Positions 46,869 to 55,776 of a DNA stretch of 64,000 nucleotides are shown piece after piece. Location of the stretch: assembly GCA_041389885.1 (NCBI GenBank), contig JAWKRB010000014.1, positions 148,136 to 212,135 on the forward strand, in the 5' to 3' direction. The translations under genes and the position numbers were made by a program. This DNA is from JAWKRB01 sp041389885 (GTDB lineage Bacteria; Myxococcota_A; Polyangia; Polyangiales; Ga0077539). Every line of letters begins with the position of its first letter. Position 1 is the stretch's first letter. Below the pieces are notes generated by a model. That model ran no database searches. It was given only the letters and a program-made list of their open reading frames with translations, and had not been told where the DNA came from.

Positions 46869-47956
46869 CGCACACCCCCGTCGAGCACCGGGACGATCCG
46901 GTCGAGGTCGCGCCGCAGGATCACCCCGCGGCTGCGCGCCTCGCGCTCGATGCTCAGGAGGCGCGTGTTCGCCGCGCGACCCGCGCTCGCGAAGCCCGCG
47001 TCGAGGTCGCACGCAGGGACCAGCGTGTCGACTACCGAGGCGACCAGGTCGACGATGCGGCCGAGCGGCACCCCGAGCGCGATGCCGTTGTCGGCGAGGA
47101 CCTGCGCCAGCTCCTGCAGCGCGACCATCGCCGCGCCGGCGGCGGCGTGCGCGACGCAGCGGTCACCCCCGCGGGCGTCGTAGGCGTCGAGGGCGCGGTC
47201 GAGGCCCACCAGGGCGTCGTCGGCGGCGTCGAAGGCGCGGCGGGCCTGGGTGCGGCCTGGGTCGGTCGTGGTGGCCTCGACGATCACGCGGGCGACGGGG
47301 ATCAGCCCGCGGCCGACGCTCGTGGCGATGCGCGCCGTGCGCGTCCAGTCCGAAGGCGTGACCACCGGCGCACCGCCATCCGTGGGAGGGACCGGGGGGC
47401 ACCCGGTGAGCACCGCGCCCAGGCCCGCGAGGCAGAGCGCCACCGCGAGGAGCAGGGCGACGGCGCCGGGGCGCGCGAAGCCTGCCTGCGGGGGGATGGG
47501 AGGGGGGACCTTCGACGAGGGCGGCGGGACGAGCCGCGGTTCGCTCGAGGGCGCGCCGAGGGAGGCCCCCTTGAGCTCGACGACTGCCCGCTCGACGAGG
47601 GTGCCCAGGAGCTCTTCGACCTTGCCGGGGTCCTTGAGGGCGGCGGTGATCACGGAGACCGCGCCGGGGTAGAGCTTGCGCACGCGGGCGATGGCCGTGG
47701 TGCGCGCGGAGCTCATCGCGATCTTGTCCCAGGTGCCCGGCTTGTTGGGGTCCTTGAGGTCTTCGACGACGTGCTGCGCGACGTCCGCGACGACGGCGGC
47801 GGCGCCGTAAGCGGCGAGCTGCACCGCGACCGAGAGGCGCTTGTCGCGGATGTGCTGCGCCGCGAAGGCGACCAGGCGCGCGCCGAGGGCTGCGAGCGCG
47901 ACGAGAAGGAAGGGCAGGAGCGTGGCGCTCAGCGAGGCGATGGTCTCTCGGGACAT
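46865..47956 (-). CDS. Holin-like N-terminus joined to a lipoprotein-like C-terminal half
   Basis: 363 residues from ATG 47956. Residues 1-120 have one helix (SATLLPFLLVALAALGARLVAF) then an amphipathic region ending with ARVRKLYPGAVSVITAALKDP. This arrangement is reminiscent of LL-H-type phage holins. A Pro/Ser linker follows. Around residues 160-185 there is a second hydrophobic stretch with a lipobox-like LTGC (LLAVALCLAGLGAVLTGCPPVPP), then a helical domain. An internal start producing a separate lipoprotein is possible, but I see no clear ribosome site. Confidence 0.6.
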   Translation of the reverse strand: MSRETIASLSATLLPFLLVALAALGARLVAFAAQHIRDKRLSVAVQLAAYGAAAVVADVAQHVVEDLKDPNKPGTWDKIAMSSARTTAIARVRKLYPGAVSVITAALKDPGKVEELLGTLVERAVVELKGASLGAPSSEPRLVPPPSSKVPPPIPPQAGFARPGAVALLLAVALCLAGLGAVLTGCPPVPPTDGGAPVVTPSDWTRTARIATSVGRGLIPVARVIVEATTTDPGRTQARRAFDAADDALVGLDRALDAYDARGGDRCVAHAAAGAAMVALQELAQVLADNGIALGVPLGRIVDLVASVVDTLVPACDLDAGFASAGRAANTRLLSIEREARSRGVILRRDLDRIVPVLDGGVR

Positions 47957-48036
47957 GGCGAGGCCTTTCCCGGCCGCGAGCTCGCGGCCGGTGTTGCAGG
48001 GCGCGGCAGACCACGGCGGCCTGCGTGTGCGCGGGG

Positions 48037-48378
48037 TCAGCGATGCGAGGAGGGGGTGAGGCGCTGGTCGATCGCGTCGAGGCGCCGGGCGATGGTGCTC
48101 TGCAGGGTCTCCATCGTGGCCTGCAGCCGGACGATGGCGGCGGAGGTGGCGCGGTCGTCGGTGTCGCGGCGCGTCGCGCTGAGCTCCTGCGCGGCGACGC
48201 GAGCCTCGAGCGCGACCACGCGCGCCGCGGTCTCGCGGGCGGTGTCGCGCACGCTGACAGCGCCGAGCACAACGAGGAGTGCGACGGCGCTCGCGAGGCC
48301 CAGGAGCGTCCGCACGTAGATGCGGTGATCGCGCGACTCCTGGCGCTCGCGCTGCAGGTCGACGAGCTGCTCGCGCAC
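48037..48378 (-). CDS. Prophage membrane-anchored coiled-coil protein
   Basis: 113 residues from GTG 48378, but the true start may be GTG 48410. That codon overlaps the upstream stop, as elsewhere in this operon, and one added C near 48401 would join it in frame (reading VTDPGHDELEAVREQ). The protein has a polar helix, one membrane helix (TLLGLASAVALLVVLGAVSV) and a coiled coil to the end. It may be a holin/antiholin-type or tail-lysis adaptor. No family recognised. Confidence 0.55.
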   Translation of the reverse strand: MREQLVDLQRERQESRDHRIYVRTLLGLASAVALLVVLGAVSVRDTARETAARVVALEARVAAQELSATRRDTDDRATSAAIVRLQATMETLQSTIARRLDAIDQRLTPSSHR

Positions 48379-48406
48379 CGCCTCGAGCTCGTCGTGGCCG
48401 GATCGG

Positions 48407-48619
48407 TCACTGCGTCACCGTCCGTTCGATCTCTGCGCCCACCGGCACCGAGCTGAGGCTTGTGGTCGTCCCGCGCGTGCCGCCGCTCTCGCGGTAGCAG
48501 TAGGTGATCGTCGCGCCCCCGCCGCCGGCGTCTCCCAGCGCGCCGTGCTTCGGGTCGAGGCGCAGTCCGCCCTTGGGCGCGGTGGGGTCGGGCACGGGGT
48601 GTGCGCTGTAGTCCGCCAT
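48407..48619 (-). CDS. Small prophage protein, unknown function
   Basis: 70 residues from ATG 48619, starting seven bases after the preceding structural gene. It is Gly/Thr/Pro-rich with no hydrophobic helix (YSAHPVPDPTAPKGGLRLDP, ATITYCYRESGG). The composition suits a small virion or fibre-associated protein. Nothing specific is recognised. Confidence 0.55.
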   Translation of the reverse strand: MADYSAHPVPDPTAPKGGLRLDPKHGALGDAGGGGATITYCYRESGGTRGTTTSLSSVPVGAEIERTVTQ

Positions 48620-48626
48620 GGCGACC

Positions 48627-49577
48627 TCAGCTCAGCGCCGGGGTGGTGGCATCCCACGGCACCCAGCAGCCCGCCGCGAAAATCCAGTACGACGAGCTCC
48701 CGTCGGAGAGCGTCTGCCCGTTCGCTCTCCCCGCGTACACGGTGCCCCAGCGGAGGCGGCTGGCGTAGCCGATCCAACCCGTCGTCGCCGCGCTGGCGCC
48801 GCTGCGGAACATCGGGATTCGCAGCGGCACCTCTTTGCCGCCCACGGAGGTCGGGCCGATCTGCGCGGAGGCCGAGGCCGAGGGCGCCACGAAGTAGCCG
48901 GTGTCGTCGTAGACCTTGCCGAACGACACCCGCTGGTTCGTGCCGCCCGGGAACCGCTTGTACACCACGGTGGCCGTGGCGTTCGCGACGGAGAACCCCG
49001 CCACGCCGAGCCCCGTGACGTTGTAGTAGCCCAGCCACACGCGAGGGTCGGTGTCCTCCGCGGCAGCGCTCGCGACGATCACCGGCTCGTCGGCCAGCAT
49101 CGTCAGGACGTTGCCGCCGCCCAGGGTGATGCAGAACATCGTGAAGCCGTAGGGCGCGGCGTCGTCGCACGAGATGAACATGCGCCCGGGTGTCGCGCTG
49201 AAGAGCGTGGCGGCCGTGAACAGCGCGGTTGCGTCGGCGGCCGTGCCCACGGTGGTCGCGTTGGGCGAGCCGCCGGTGAAGCCTGCGACGCTGCGCGAAA
49301 CCGTCCACGTCGCGTCGCCCGATCCGCGCTGAAAGAGCCACTCGCACGAACCGCCCGGCGCTTCGACGCGGAACCAGGCGCTGGTGTTCCCGAGGTTGCC
49401 CGCGCCGCTCGAGGCGCTGCCGTAGGGGTTGGACGTGAGGTCCACGTCGTCCGCGCTGAGGGTGGTGGCGTCAGACCACCGCTTCACGATCCAGCCTGCG
49501 GCGAGGAGCCTCGTGAGCAGGGTGTGGATCGCCTCGGTGCCGTTCGCGGGGCTGCTGACGTTGGCTTGCACGGTCAT
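48627..49577 (-). CDS. Prophage structural protein, probable tail-fibre or receptor region
   Basis: 316 residues from ATG 49577. The sequence is rich in Gly, Ser, Thr and Ala with many short beta-type segments (WFRVEAPGGSCEWLFQRGSG, PYGFTMFCITLGGGNVLTML, YWIFAAGCWVPWD). Such composition is usual for tail fibres and adhesins. It follows the two other fibre-type genes. No named family recognised, so the fibre role is inferred from position and composition. Confidence 0.6.
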   Translation of the reverse strand: MTVQANVSSPANGTEAIHTLLTRLLAAGWIVKRWSDATTLSADDVDLTSNPYGSASSGAGNLGNTSAWFRVEAPGGSCEWLFQRGSGDATWTVSRSVAGFTGGSPNATTVGTAADATALFTAATLFSATPGRMFISCDDAAPYGFTMFCITLGGGNVLTMLADEPVIVASAAAEDTDPRVWLGYYNVTGLGVAGFSVANATATVVYKRFPGGTNQRVSFGKVYDDTGYFVAPSASASAQIGPTSVGGKEVPLRIPMFRSGASAATTGWIGYASRLRWGTVYAGRANGQTLSDGSSSYWIFAAGCWVPWDATTPALS

Positions 49578-49582
49578 GGGGT

Positions 49583-50701
49583 TCAGCTCCAGGTGATGCG
49601 GAGGTGCGCGCCGCCGATCAGCGCGTAGTCGGTGAGGGGGTCCACGACGCCCGCGCAGGAGATGCGTGCGCGGTAGATCTCGGCGCTGCCGGGCAGCGTG
49701 ATCGAGTCGGTCTTTCGCGTGGGCGTGGTCTCGGTCCAGTCGATCGACGCGACCACCGTGCCCGCTGCGTTGAGGATCTCCAGCGTGCCCGTCTGTGAGC
49801 CGCTGGTGACGCTGCCGATCGCGTCGAGGGTGAGCGTGGTGGTGAGACCGCCGATGGCGTAGTCGGCCGGCGTGAAGCCCGCGAGGCCATGCACCACCGG
49901 CGTCGCGTCGGCGATGGTGGCGTAGCCGAAGAGCGGGATGAGCCGAGGGGCGGCCTCGAGGCCGATCGTGCGCCACGCGCCGCCGTCCCAGAGGGTGACC
50001 TCGCCGGTGTCGGTCGCGCGGTGCAGGGCGATCTGCTCGGCCGGGTCGGGTGTCGCGGGCCTCGAGGCCGCGACCGAGGGCGTGAGCCACAGGACGAAGA
50101 TCGGCGAGGGGTAGACCGACGGCACCGCGCCCGCGGTCACCTCCGCCGCGGCGCCCCACACCAGCAGCTCTGCGTGCAGCGTCGCCCCGCTGTCGTTGTA
50201 GATGCAGAGCACGCCGTCGGCGGGGCGCGCGTAGAGCCACACCCGGTCGGAGGTCGACGCGCCCTCGTCGAGGAGCACCGCGTACTGGTTGTCGGCGATC
50301 ACCGGCGGTGTGCCGTTCGCCACGGTCGCAGCCGCGGCGCCCACGCCGCCGCTCCCGGTCCAGCCGTGGAAGGTGCGCGTAGCCGGGGCGGCGGTCGGGT
50401 CGTTGGGGATGTGGTCGTCGGCGCCGCCCGGACGGCGCGCGGCGGCGCCGAGCACACGCAGCACGCCCCAGACTCGGCGGCTGCGCCAGTCGACCGAGGC
50501 GTCGACCACGTGCAGCTCGCCGTCGGGGATGCCCACGTCGGGAGAGCTCCACCACCGGCCGTCGGCGCCCTTGAGCGCCACGCTCGTCGCGCCGGTCGAG
50601 GCGTCGCTCGCGGCGATGAGCCCGAGCTGCTCATCCTGCACGAAGTTCAGCAGCGCCGCGGGGACCTCAGAGCCGCGCGCGGTCGAGTACAGTCGTCGCA
50701 T
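49583..50701 (-). CDS. Prophage structural protein, probable tail-fibre region
   Basis: 372 residues. A helical start (YSTARGSEVPAALLNFVQDEQ) is followed by beta-rich Gly/Thr/Ala sequence to the end (TLPGSAEIYRARISCAG). It lies three bases after the gene at 50705 and five bases before the next. The start resembles the collar of a baseplate-attached fibre. No named family recognised. Confidence 0.6.
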   Translation of the reverse strand: MRRLYSTARGSEVPAALLNFVQDEQLGLIAASDASTGATSVALKGADGRWWSSPDVGIPDGELHVVDASVDWRSRRVWGVLRVLGAAARRPGGADDHIPNDPTAAPATRTFHGWTGSGGVGAAAATVANGTPPVIADNQYAVLLDEGASTSDRVWLYARPADGVLCIYNDSGATLHAELLVWGAAAEVTAGAVPSVYPSPIFVLWLTPSVAASRPATPDPAEQIALHRATDTGEVTLWDGGAWRTIGLEAAPRLIPLFGYATIADATPVVHGLAGFTPADYAIGGLTTTLTLDAIGSVTSGSQTGTLEILNAAGTVVASIDWTETTPTRKTDSITLPGSAEIYRARISCAGVVDPLTDYALIGGAHLRITWS

Positions 50702-50704
50702 CGG

Positions 50705-51568
50705 CTACTCCTGACAGCCCAGGACGGTGATGAGCGCGGAGCTATCTGCGCCGCCGCTCTGCACGTAGACCTCCTGGGAGGCGTTGGTGAGGATCTCGAA
50801 GGTCGCGGCGAACGAGGTCAGGTCCGCGACGGAGTAGGCGTTCACCAGCCAGGCGTAGTGACCCGTCCCTGACCCGCTCGCCTCGCGCACGCTGGCGAAG
50901 AGCTGCCCGGTCGTCGTGGTGCGCGTCGCGGAGGCACGGAGCTTCGCGCGGGTGATGTGCGGCGGGATCCTGGTCGCGAGGCTCTGCAGCCCGGACGCGG
51001 TGATGGTCGCGAGCACGTCGGGCAGCTCGTAGAGGTAGCTCCCGCGGTCGACCTGCATCGCGAGGGGCACGCCGCTCGCGTCGGTGCGGAACCACCCCAG
51101 GTAGCGGTAGTTCGCGGTCTGCCCGCGCTTCCACTGCCGCAGCACCGTGGGCGAGCCGCTCTCGGTAGGCGGCGAGCTGCTGATCTGGAACTTCACCGCG
51201 TTCGGCGCCGCGGAGTCCGACCACGCGTACACGTAGTAGAACGTGTCGTTCGCGAGGTTCGCCGGGGCACCCTCGACGTGCGTGAGGTCCAGGGCGGTCT
51301 CATCGGCCGTGAAGTACGCCCGCGCGATGCTCGCGGCGTCGATGAGCATCACCGCGTCGATGGGGCCCACCGTCACGCTGAACACCGTGTTCGAGCTCCC
51401 GGTGACGCGCAGACGCCCGTTCCAGCTGAGCTGCCCCCAGGATGACCCGCGCAGGTAGAGGCGGTTGTTGAGCAGCTCGCGGAAGATCGGCGCGTTCGAC
51501 GGCGGACCGTCAGGCAACGGGGGATCGCTCGCGCCGATCTGTTGGCTCGGCGTGTAGGCGCTCGGCAT
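50705..51568 (-). CDS. Prophage structural protein, probable tail-fibre base
   Basis: 287 residues from ATG 51568. The N-terminus is Pro-rich (YTPSQQIGASDPPLPDGPPS), and the remainder is beta-rich with aromatic residues (YYVYAWSDSAAPNAVKFQIS). It directly follows the DUF2313/gp48-like gene by 13 bases, the position where tail-fibre genes start in Mu-type phages. No domain is recognised beyond that. Confidence 0.6.
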   Translation of the reverse strand: MPSAYTPSQQIGASDPPLPDGPPSNAPIFRELLNNRLYLRGSSWGQLSWNGRLRVTGSSNTVFSVTVGPIDAVMLIDAASIARAYFTADETALDLTHVEGAPANLANDTFYYVYAWSDSAAPNAVKFQISSSPPTESGSPTVLRQWKRGQTANYRYLGWFRTDASGVPLAMQVDRGSYLYELPDVLATITASGLQSLATRIPPHITRAKLRASATRTTTTGQLFASVREASGSGTGHYAWLVNAYSVADLTSFAATFEILTNASQEVYVQSGGADSSALITVLGCQE

Positions 51569-51581
51569 GGGGTGCTCCGGG

Positions 51582-52193
51582 TCAGATGGAGAGAAGGTCG
51601 CGTTCGACGAGGCTGTCGGGGTCGTCGCAGCGGAAGGCGTCGATCGTCGGGCCTGCGCCGCGGCCGATGGACCAGGTGACGTGCGCCTGAGCCTGCGGCG
51701 CCAGCGCGGCCGAGAGCCGAGCTCGGAGAGGCGCGCTCGCCTCTTCGGCGTCGCTCACCAGGAGCGCGAGGCGGTACACCGCCAGCGGGTCGGAGTGCAG
51801 GATGTCGGCGACGAGGATCTCGACGAGGGCGATGTCGGGGGCGAGCGCGCGCAACGAGCGGAGGATCGCCTGCGGCGAGGGCCCGCCGTTCAGCGCGCGC
51901 CACCGGGCGGTGATCGCCGCCTGACGGTCGCCTGTCGTGTCGCCCTCGCCTGAGAGCATCCCGAGGCTGCGCTCCCACTCCGCGAGGGTCTCTGAGGCAG
52001 AGTCACCGACGACCTCGAGCAGCGCCTGGTCGGCGCGCGCTTGGGTGTCCGCGATGGCCGCGCCGAGGCCGAGGAGCAGGGCTGCGACGTCGGAGTCGTC
52101 CTTCGCGGTGACGCCGGTGCCCAGCCAGGTCGCGAGGCGGCGCGCGGCGTCACCGGCGGCGCCGGGCGTCGAGGGAACAGCGAGGGTGGGCAT
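51582..52193 (-). CDS. Mu gp48-like baseplate/tail protein (DUF2313)
   Basis: 203 residues. The string DTTGDRQAAITARWRALNGGP and the order (after gp47/J, before the fibres) fit the DUF2313/gp48 family of Mu-type baseplates, in which a central helix pair is followed by a mixed region ending HVTWSIGRG. The similarity is moderate. Three minus-strand genes and one plus-strand gene for unrelated proteins are inserted between it and gp47/J. Confidence 0.6.
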   Translation of the reverse strand: MPTLAVPSTPGAAGDAARRLATWLGTGVTAKDDSDVAALLLGLGAAIADTQARADQALLEVVGDSASETLAEWERSLGMLSGEGDTTGDRQAAITARWRALNGGPSPQAILRSLRALAPDIALVEILVADILHSDPLAVYRLALLVSDAEEASAPLRARLSAALAPQAQAHVTWSIGRGAGPTIDAFRCDDPDSLVERDLLSI

Positions 52194-52267
52194 GGGGCCT
52201 CGGAGGGGGAATCAGGACGGCGACGGACGGGCGCTCCCCCTTGGTAGGCAAGAGCCTCAAGCGCTCG

Positions 52268-52879
52268 TCAGGGCGTAGCCGACGAGCTCTTGGGGGACGC
52301 TGTCGGGCGTGGTGAGGGGTCGGCGGGCGGCGTCGCGTGCGGCTCACGACGCGAGCGCGCTGCGGCGAACCCTCCGAGTACGAGAGGCGAGAAGAGCGTG
52401 ATCATCCACGGCGCCGCCGTGCGATTCCAGATGGCCCACGTCAGGACGGCAAGGGCGATGATCATCCATGCGAAGCTCGCTCCAAGAATCCAACGGCGCG
52501 TGTTCTCCGCGCGGAGATCGCGGCGCTCCGAAATCTCTAGCTGATTGCGAGCAAGCTCAAGCCTTCTCTCCTCAAGTGACGCGTGCCGATCGAGGCTACT
52601 GACCTCCATCGCCATCCGGTGTTTGTTCCACGAGGTCTCGATCGCGCGCCGATGAAGGCCCTCGGTCCCCCACTCGCGCACGATCGCGTCGCCCAAATTG
52701 GGGATCGCCTCGTTGTAGGCTCGGAGCATCGCGGGCGGAGGTAGCGGGCCAACGAATTCACCCCGAACGACGAGGGATGGGCGCGCCTGATCGCCGGATT
52801 CAGGATCATAGTAGGCGTCGGTTAGCGTCGCCTGGGTTGCGTCTGCGTCGCTCTCGTCGTCGCCGCGCTTCTCGCTCAT
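52268..52879 (-). CDS. DUF2335-like membrane protein (moron)
   Basis: 203 residues from ATG 52879. The string FVGPLPPPAMLRAYNEAIPNLGDAIVREW, interrupted here only for length, resembles the start of DUF2335 (usually GPLPPPEILEEYE), with a helical region and two membrane segments near 130-165 (WILGASFAWMIIALAVLTW, ITLFSPLVLGGFAA). Base composition is visibly less GC-rich than its neighbours. It overlaps the preceding gene by 74 bases and is not a tail gene, so I read it as cargo. Confidence 0.7.
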   Translation of the reverse strand: MSEKRGDDESDADATQATLTDAYYDPESGDQARPSLVVRGEFVGPLPPPAMLRAYNEAIPNLGDAIVREWGTEGLHRRAIETSWNKHRMAMEVSSLDRHASLEERRLELARNQLEISERRDLRAENTRRWILGASFAWMIIALAVLTWAIWNRTAAPWMITLFSPLVLGGFAAARSRREPHATPPADPSPRPTASPKSSSATP

Positions 52880-53492
52880 CGTCCTTGATCCCCGCCTGCT
52901 TCAGCGCACGGCGTGCCCCGACTTCCAGATCGCCCCATACCATCGTGAAGTCACCCCTGACAGCCCGCCAGTCATCGGAAGGCTTGTGGGGGCCCGCACT
53001 CACGAACCTGCGCGTCCCATCTGGGGCAAAGACGAGTCGGACAATCCGTTGCGATTGCTCGGTTCGCATCGGTGCCGAGCCACCATCAAGAAGGTCAAAC
53101 GAAGTCGAGTTCGGCGAGGAAGAAAGGACGAGGTCGAGTTCGGCGAGCATTGCCGCGCGCCGAATTTCATCCCTCCTCTGACGGCGGCGATCCTCGTACA
53201 CCTCGAGAATGGACGCTCCCACGAGAGCTCCGACTAGCCCAGACAGGCCGGTCGCCAACTCAGCCCGGCCAGCGAGCTTCGCGACCACAACGGCGCAGGC
53301 CACACCAAGGACCAGAACAAGAAACATGCCGAACCGATGGCGTCGCAACGTGGAGTTGTACTGAGCCATCGCCTCCACGCTCTTCACGAGGGACTCCGCG
53401 TACGCCTTCTCCGATCGCTGAATCTGCTCGTCAATCTGAGCAGTCGCAATCTCCGGGTCGTGCACTTTGGGAGCAGCGGGCGCCACGTTCAT
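52806..53492 (-). CDS. Membrane-anchored hypothetical cargo protein paired with the DUF2335-like gene
   Basis: 228 residues from ATG 53492. A polar N-terminal helix leads to membrane segments at about 54-72 and 78-98 (FGMFLVLVLGVACAVVVA, ATGLSGLVGALVGASILEV), then a cytoplasmic region with SSPNSTSFDLLDGGSA and a very basic C-terminus (REARRRRERRRRNPGDANRR). It overlaps the DUF2335-like gene by 74 bases in a different frame. Function unknown. Confidence 0.6.
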   Translation of the reverse strand: MNVAPAAPKVHDPEIATAQIDEQIQRSEKAYAESLVKSVEAMAQYNSTLRRHRFGMFLVLVLGVACAVVVAKLAGRAELATGLSGLVGALVGASILEVYEDRRRQRRDEIRRAAMLAELDLVLSSSPNSTSFDLLDGGSAPMRTEQSQRIVRLVFAPDGTRRFVSAGPHKPSDDWRAVRGDFTMVWGDLEVGARRALKQAGIKDDEREARRRRERRRRNPGDANRRLL

Positions 53493-53580
53493 CTCCGGTC
53501 GAAAACTAGCAGGTCGTCACCGAGATGCGAAGCGCGCCTCCCGGTGACGGGGAACCACCTCCCGCCGTACCCTGCGCTCG

Positions 53581-54102
53581 ATGCGCTCCCTCTTCGCCGC
53601 CCTCCTCCTCGCCGCCTGCTCCTCCCCGACGGTCGCACCGCGCGACTGCACGCCGGGCACCACGACGGGCTGCGTCTGCCCGGGCGTGCTCGCGAGCGGG
53701 GTGCAGATCTGCGGCACCGACGGGCGCCTCGGGGCCTGCATGTGCCCCGACGCCGGCGGCCTGGCCGATGTCGTTGCAGTCGGCGACAGCGCGGTGCCTC
53801 CCGACGTCGCGTCGGCACCCGACCGACAGGAGCTCTTCGACGCGCAGGAGACGAGCTCGATGCGCGATGGTGCGGCGGAGGCCTCCGCGGTGGATCGCCC
53901 CGATGTGCAGCCCGACCGCGCGATGGTCGACGTCACGCGGCCTGACGACGTTGTGACGACCTGCACGGGCGGCAACAAGCATCCGTGCCGCACGAACCTC
54001 GACTGCCAGACGCAGTGCCTGCCGCATCCCAGCGCATGGATGTGGTGTTGCACGATGGGTGGCGAGTGCTTCGCCACCAGTCGGCCGGTCTGCCAGCTCT
54101 AG
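53581..54102 (+). CDS. Cys-rich lipoprotein (moron) on the opposite strand
   Basis: 173 residues from ATG 53581. MRSLFAALLLAACSSPTVAP is a lipoprotein signal peptide with lipobox AAC. The mature part contains a cluster of Cys (RDCTPG, GCVCPG, ICGTDG, GACMCPD), an acidic low-complexity stretch and a second cluster (CTGGNKHPCRTNLDCQTQC, CCTMGG). Such proteins are frequent in Sandaracinaceae-like genomes. It is transcribed against the late operon and was probably acquired with the cargo next to it. Its 3' end overlaps the gp47/J gene by four bases. Confidence 0.75.
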   Translation: MRSLFAALLLAACSSPTVAPRDCTPGTTTGCVCPGVLASGVQICGTDGRLGACMCPDAGGLADVVAVGDSAVPPDVASAPDRQELFDAQETSSMRDGAAEASAVDRPDVQPDRAMVDVTRPDDVVTTCTGGNKHPCRTNLDCQTQCLPHPSAWMWCCTMGGECFATSRPVCQL

Positions 54103-55694
54103 CCCGCAAGCACCTTGATTTCGCCCGGTACGATCAGCGCCCCCGTGGTGGGCGAAACCGGCGAGGTGAAGTCCTCGAGGGCGGTGCCGATCACCCCAGG
54201 GATGCTCTCGATGAGCGCGATGAGGTCGCTCGCGTAGACCTTGTCGCGCCCTGCGTCGTTGGGCCGCGGGTAGCGTGCGGACATGATCTGCACCACGTCG
54301 CGGTCGGGGTAGTACGGCGAGACGGGCACCTGTGTGTCACCCGTGCCGAGCGAGTCGGCGTGCGCGAGGATGCGCTTTCGCACCTCGGCCCAAAGGCCGC
54401 AGTCGGGGCGCACCTTCTGAGCGCCCGCCGTGGGCGCCAGCGGTAACGGCGCGGTGAGCGTCACGACTCCGGCGACGGGGGGCGAGGCCACGCGCGCCAC
54501 CCACCATCCGCCGCGTACCACCGAGGTGCCGAGGAACACCGCGAGCCTCGACCCCGTGGTGATCCCCGTCGTGTCGGTGAGCGTGAGCGTGGTGGTGGTG
54601 GCCGCCGTGATCTCGCGATGCAGCGTTTCGCCCGCACCAAAGCCCCAGGACCACGGCGCCACGGCGGGGTCGGTGGTGATCCGCAGGGTGACGGCCATCA
54701 CGGTCTGCGTCGGCGCACCGATCTCGTAGTTGCCAGGCGCGAGCGTGGCGGGCCGCAGCTGCTCCTGGAGCGCCTCGGGGACCGGCGCGCCGGCGGCGTC
54801 GCGGGTGCCTTCGATGTAGTCGCCGACGTAGACCCGGAGCAGCTCGCTCGGCAGCCGCGAGAAGTCCGGGGACAGCCCCAGGCCCATCGTGCCGTCGGCG
54901 TTCTGGACGTAGGTGTCGGCGCCGGGCGCAGGCGCCAGCGGCATGAGCACGAGCGAGCCGTGCACCCCGAACGACCAGTTGTAGCCGCCCACGCCGTTCG
55001 AGACGCGCCGGGCGCGCGGGTAGATGTACGCGCTCCCCACGCCGCTGACGCTGGTGGCCCACCCCACCCAGTCGCTCCGGTTGCCCGCCTGAGCCTTCTC
55101 CTTGCGCCAGAGCGTGACGCGCTCGCGCAGCGACTCGATGGACTCCAGCTCGGCACCCGCGAGGAGCAGCGACGAGGTGTCGCCGGGCGCGGCCATGACC
55201 GTTGCCGTCGCAGTCAGACCCGCGGGGGCGCTGGTCCAGGTGAGCACCGCGCCCGCGGCGAGGTTCGCGGCGGCGCCTGCGTCGCGGGCGGCGACGGAGA
55301 TGAAGCCGTAGCCCGAGCCGTCGAGCACCAGGGAGGCGGGCTCGGCGAGAAAGAGCAGCCCCTCCACGCTGGCGAGCTCGTCGCCGTTGGCGATCTCGAT
55401 GGACGCGTCGGCGGTGCCAACCACGCGAGCGCGCAGGACAGCCCGCGTCGCGGGCTGGCGGGTGAGCCCGGACCACACCTGGTGGCGCACCACCCCCTCG
55501 TCGGAGGCGCTCTCGGGGAAGGCCTCGAGGGGTGCGGCCGCAGCCGTCGCCTCGGCGCCTTCCTGCTCGAGCGCGAGCGACTCGGCGAGACACCAGAAGA
55601 AGCTCTTGGGCGCGGTCACGATGCGGCGCGGCGCGTAGGCCGCGCGCAGGCGGTCGAGGATCGACTCGCGGATCTCGTCTCGGGTGCGGGGCAT
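54099..55694 (-). CDS. Baseplate J-like protein (Mu gp47)
   Basis: 531 residues from ATG 55694. It starts PRTRDEIRESILDRLRAAYA and has a central segment with GAAANLAAGAVLTWTSAPAG, RERVTLWRKEKAQAGNRSDW and VGSAYIYPRARRVSNGVGG. These are characteristic of the Baseplate_J family, which forms the wedge of contractile tails. It precedes gp48 in transcription order, separated by inserted cargo genes. Confidence 0.88.
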   Translation of the reverse strand: MPRTRDEIRESILDRLRAAYAPRRIVTAPKSFFWCLAESLALEQEGAEATAAAAPLEAFPESASDEGVVRHQVWSGLTRQPATRAVLRARVVGTADASIEIANGDELASVEGLLFLAEPASLVLDGSGYGFISVAARDAGAAANLAAGAVLTWTSAPAGLTATATVMAAPGDTSSLLLAGAELESIESLRERVTLWRKEKAQAGNRSDWVGWATSVSGVGSAYIYPRARRVSNGVGGYNWSFGVHGSLVLMPLAPAPGADTYVQNADGTMGLGLSPDFSRLPSELLRVYVGDYIEGTRDAAGAPVPEALQEQLRPATLAPGNYEIGAPTQTVMAVTLRITTDPAVAPWSWGFGAGETLHREITAATTTTLTLTDTTGITTGSRLAVFLGTSVVRGGWWVARVASPPVAGVVTLTAPLPLAPTAGAQKVRPDCGLWAEVRKRILAHADSLGTGDTQVPVSPYYPDRDVVQIMSARYPRPNDAGRDKVYASDLIALIESIPGVIGTALEDFTSPVSPTTGALIVPGEIKVLAG

Positions 55695-55776
55695 AGAAGT
55701 CTCCGGGGGCGATGGCCCGAATGGGAGCTCTCAGAATCGAATCGGACCTGTACCGTCGCGCTCAGAAGGAGTGAGC

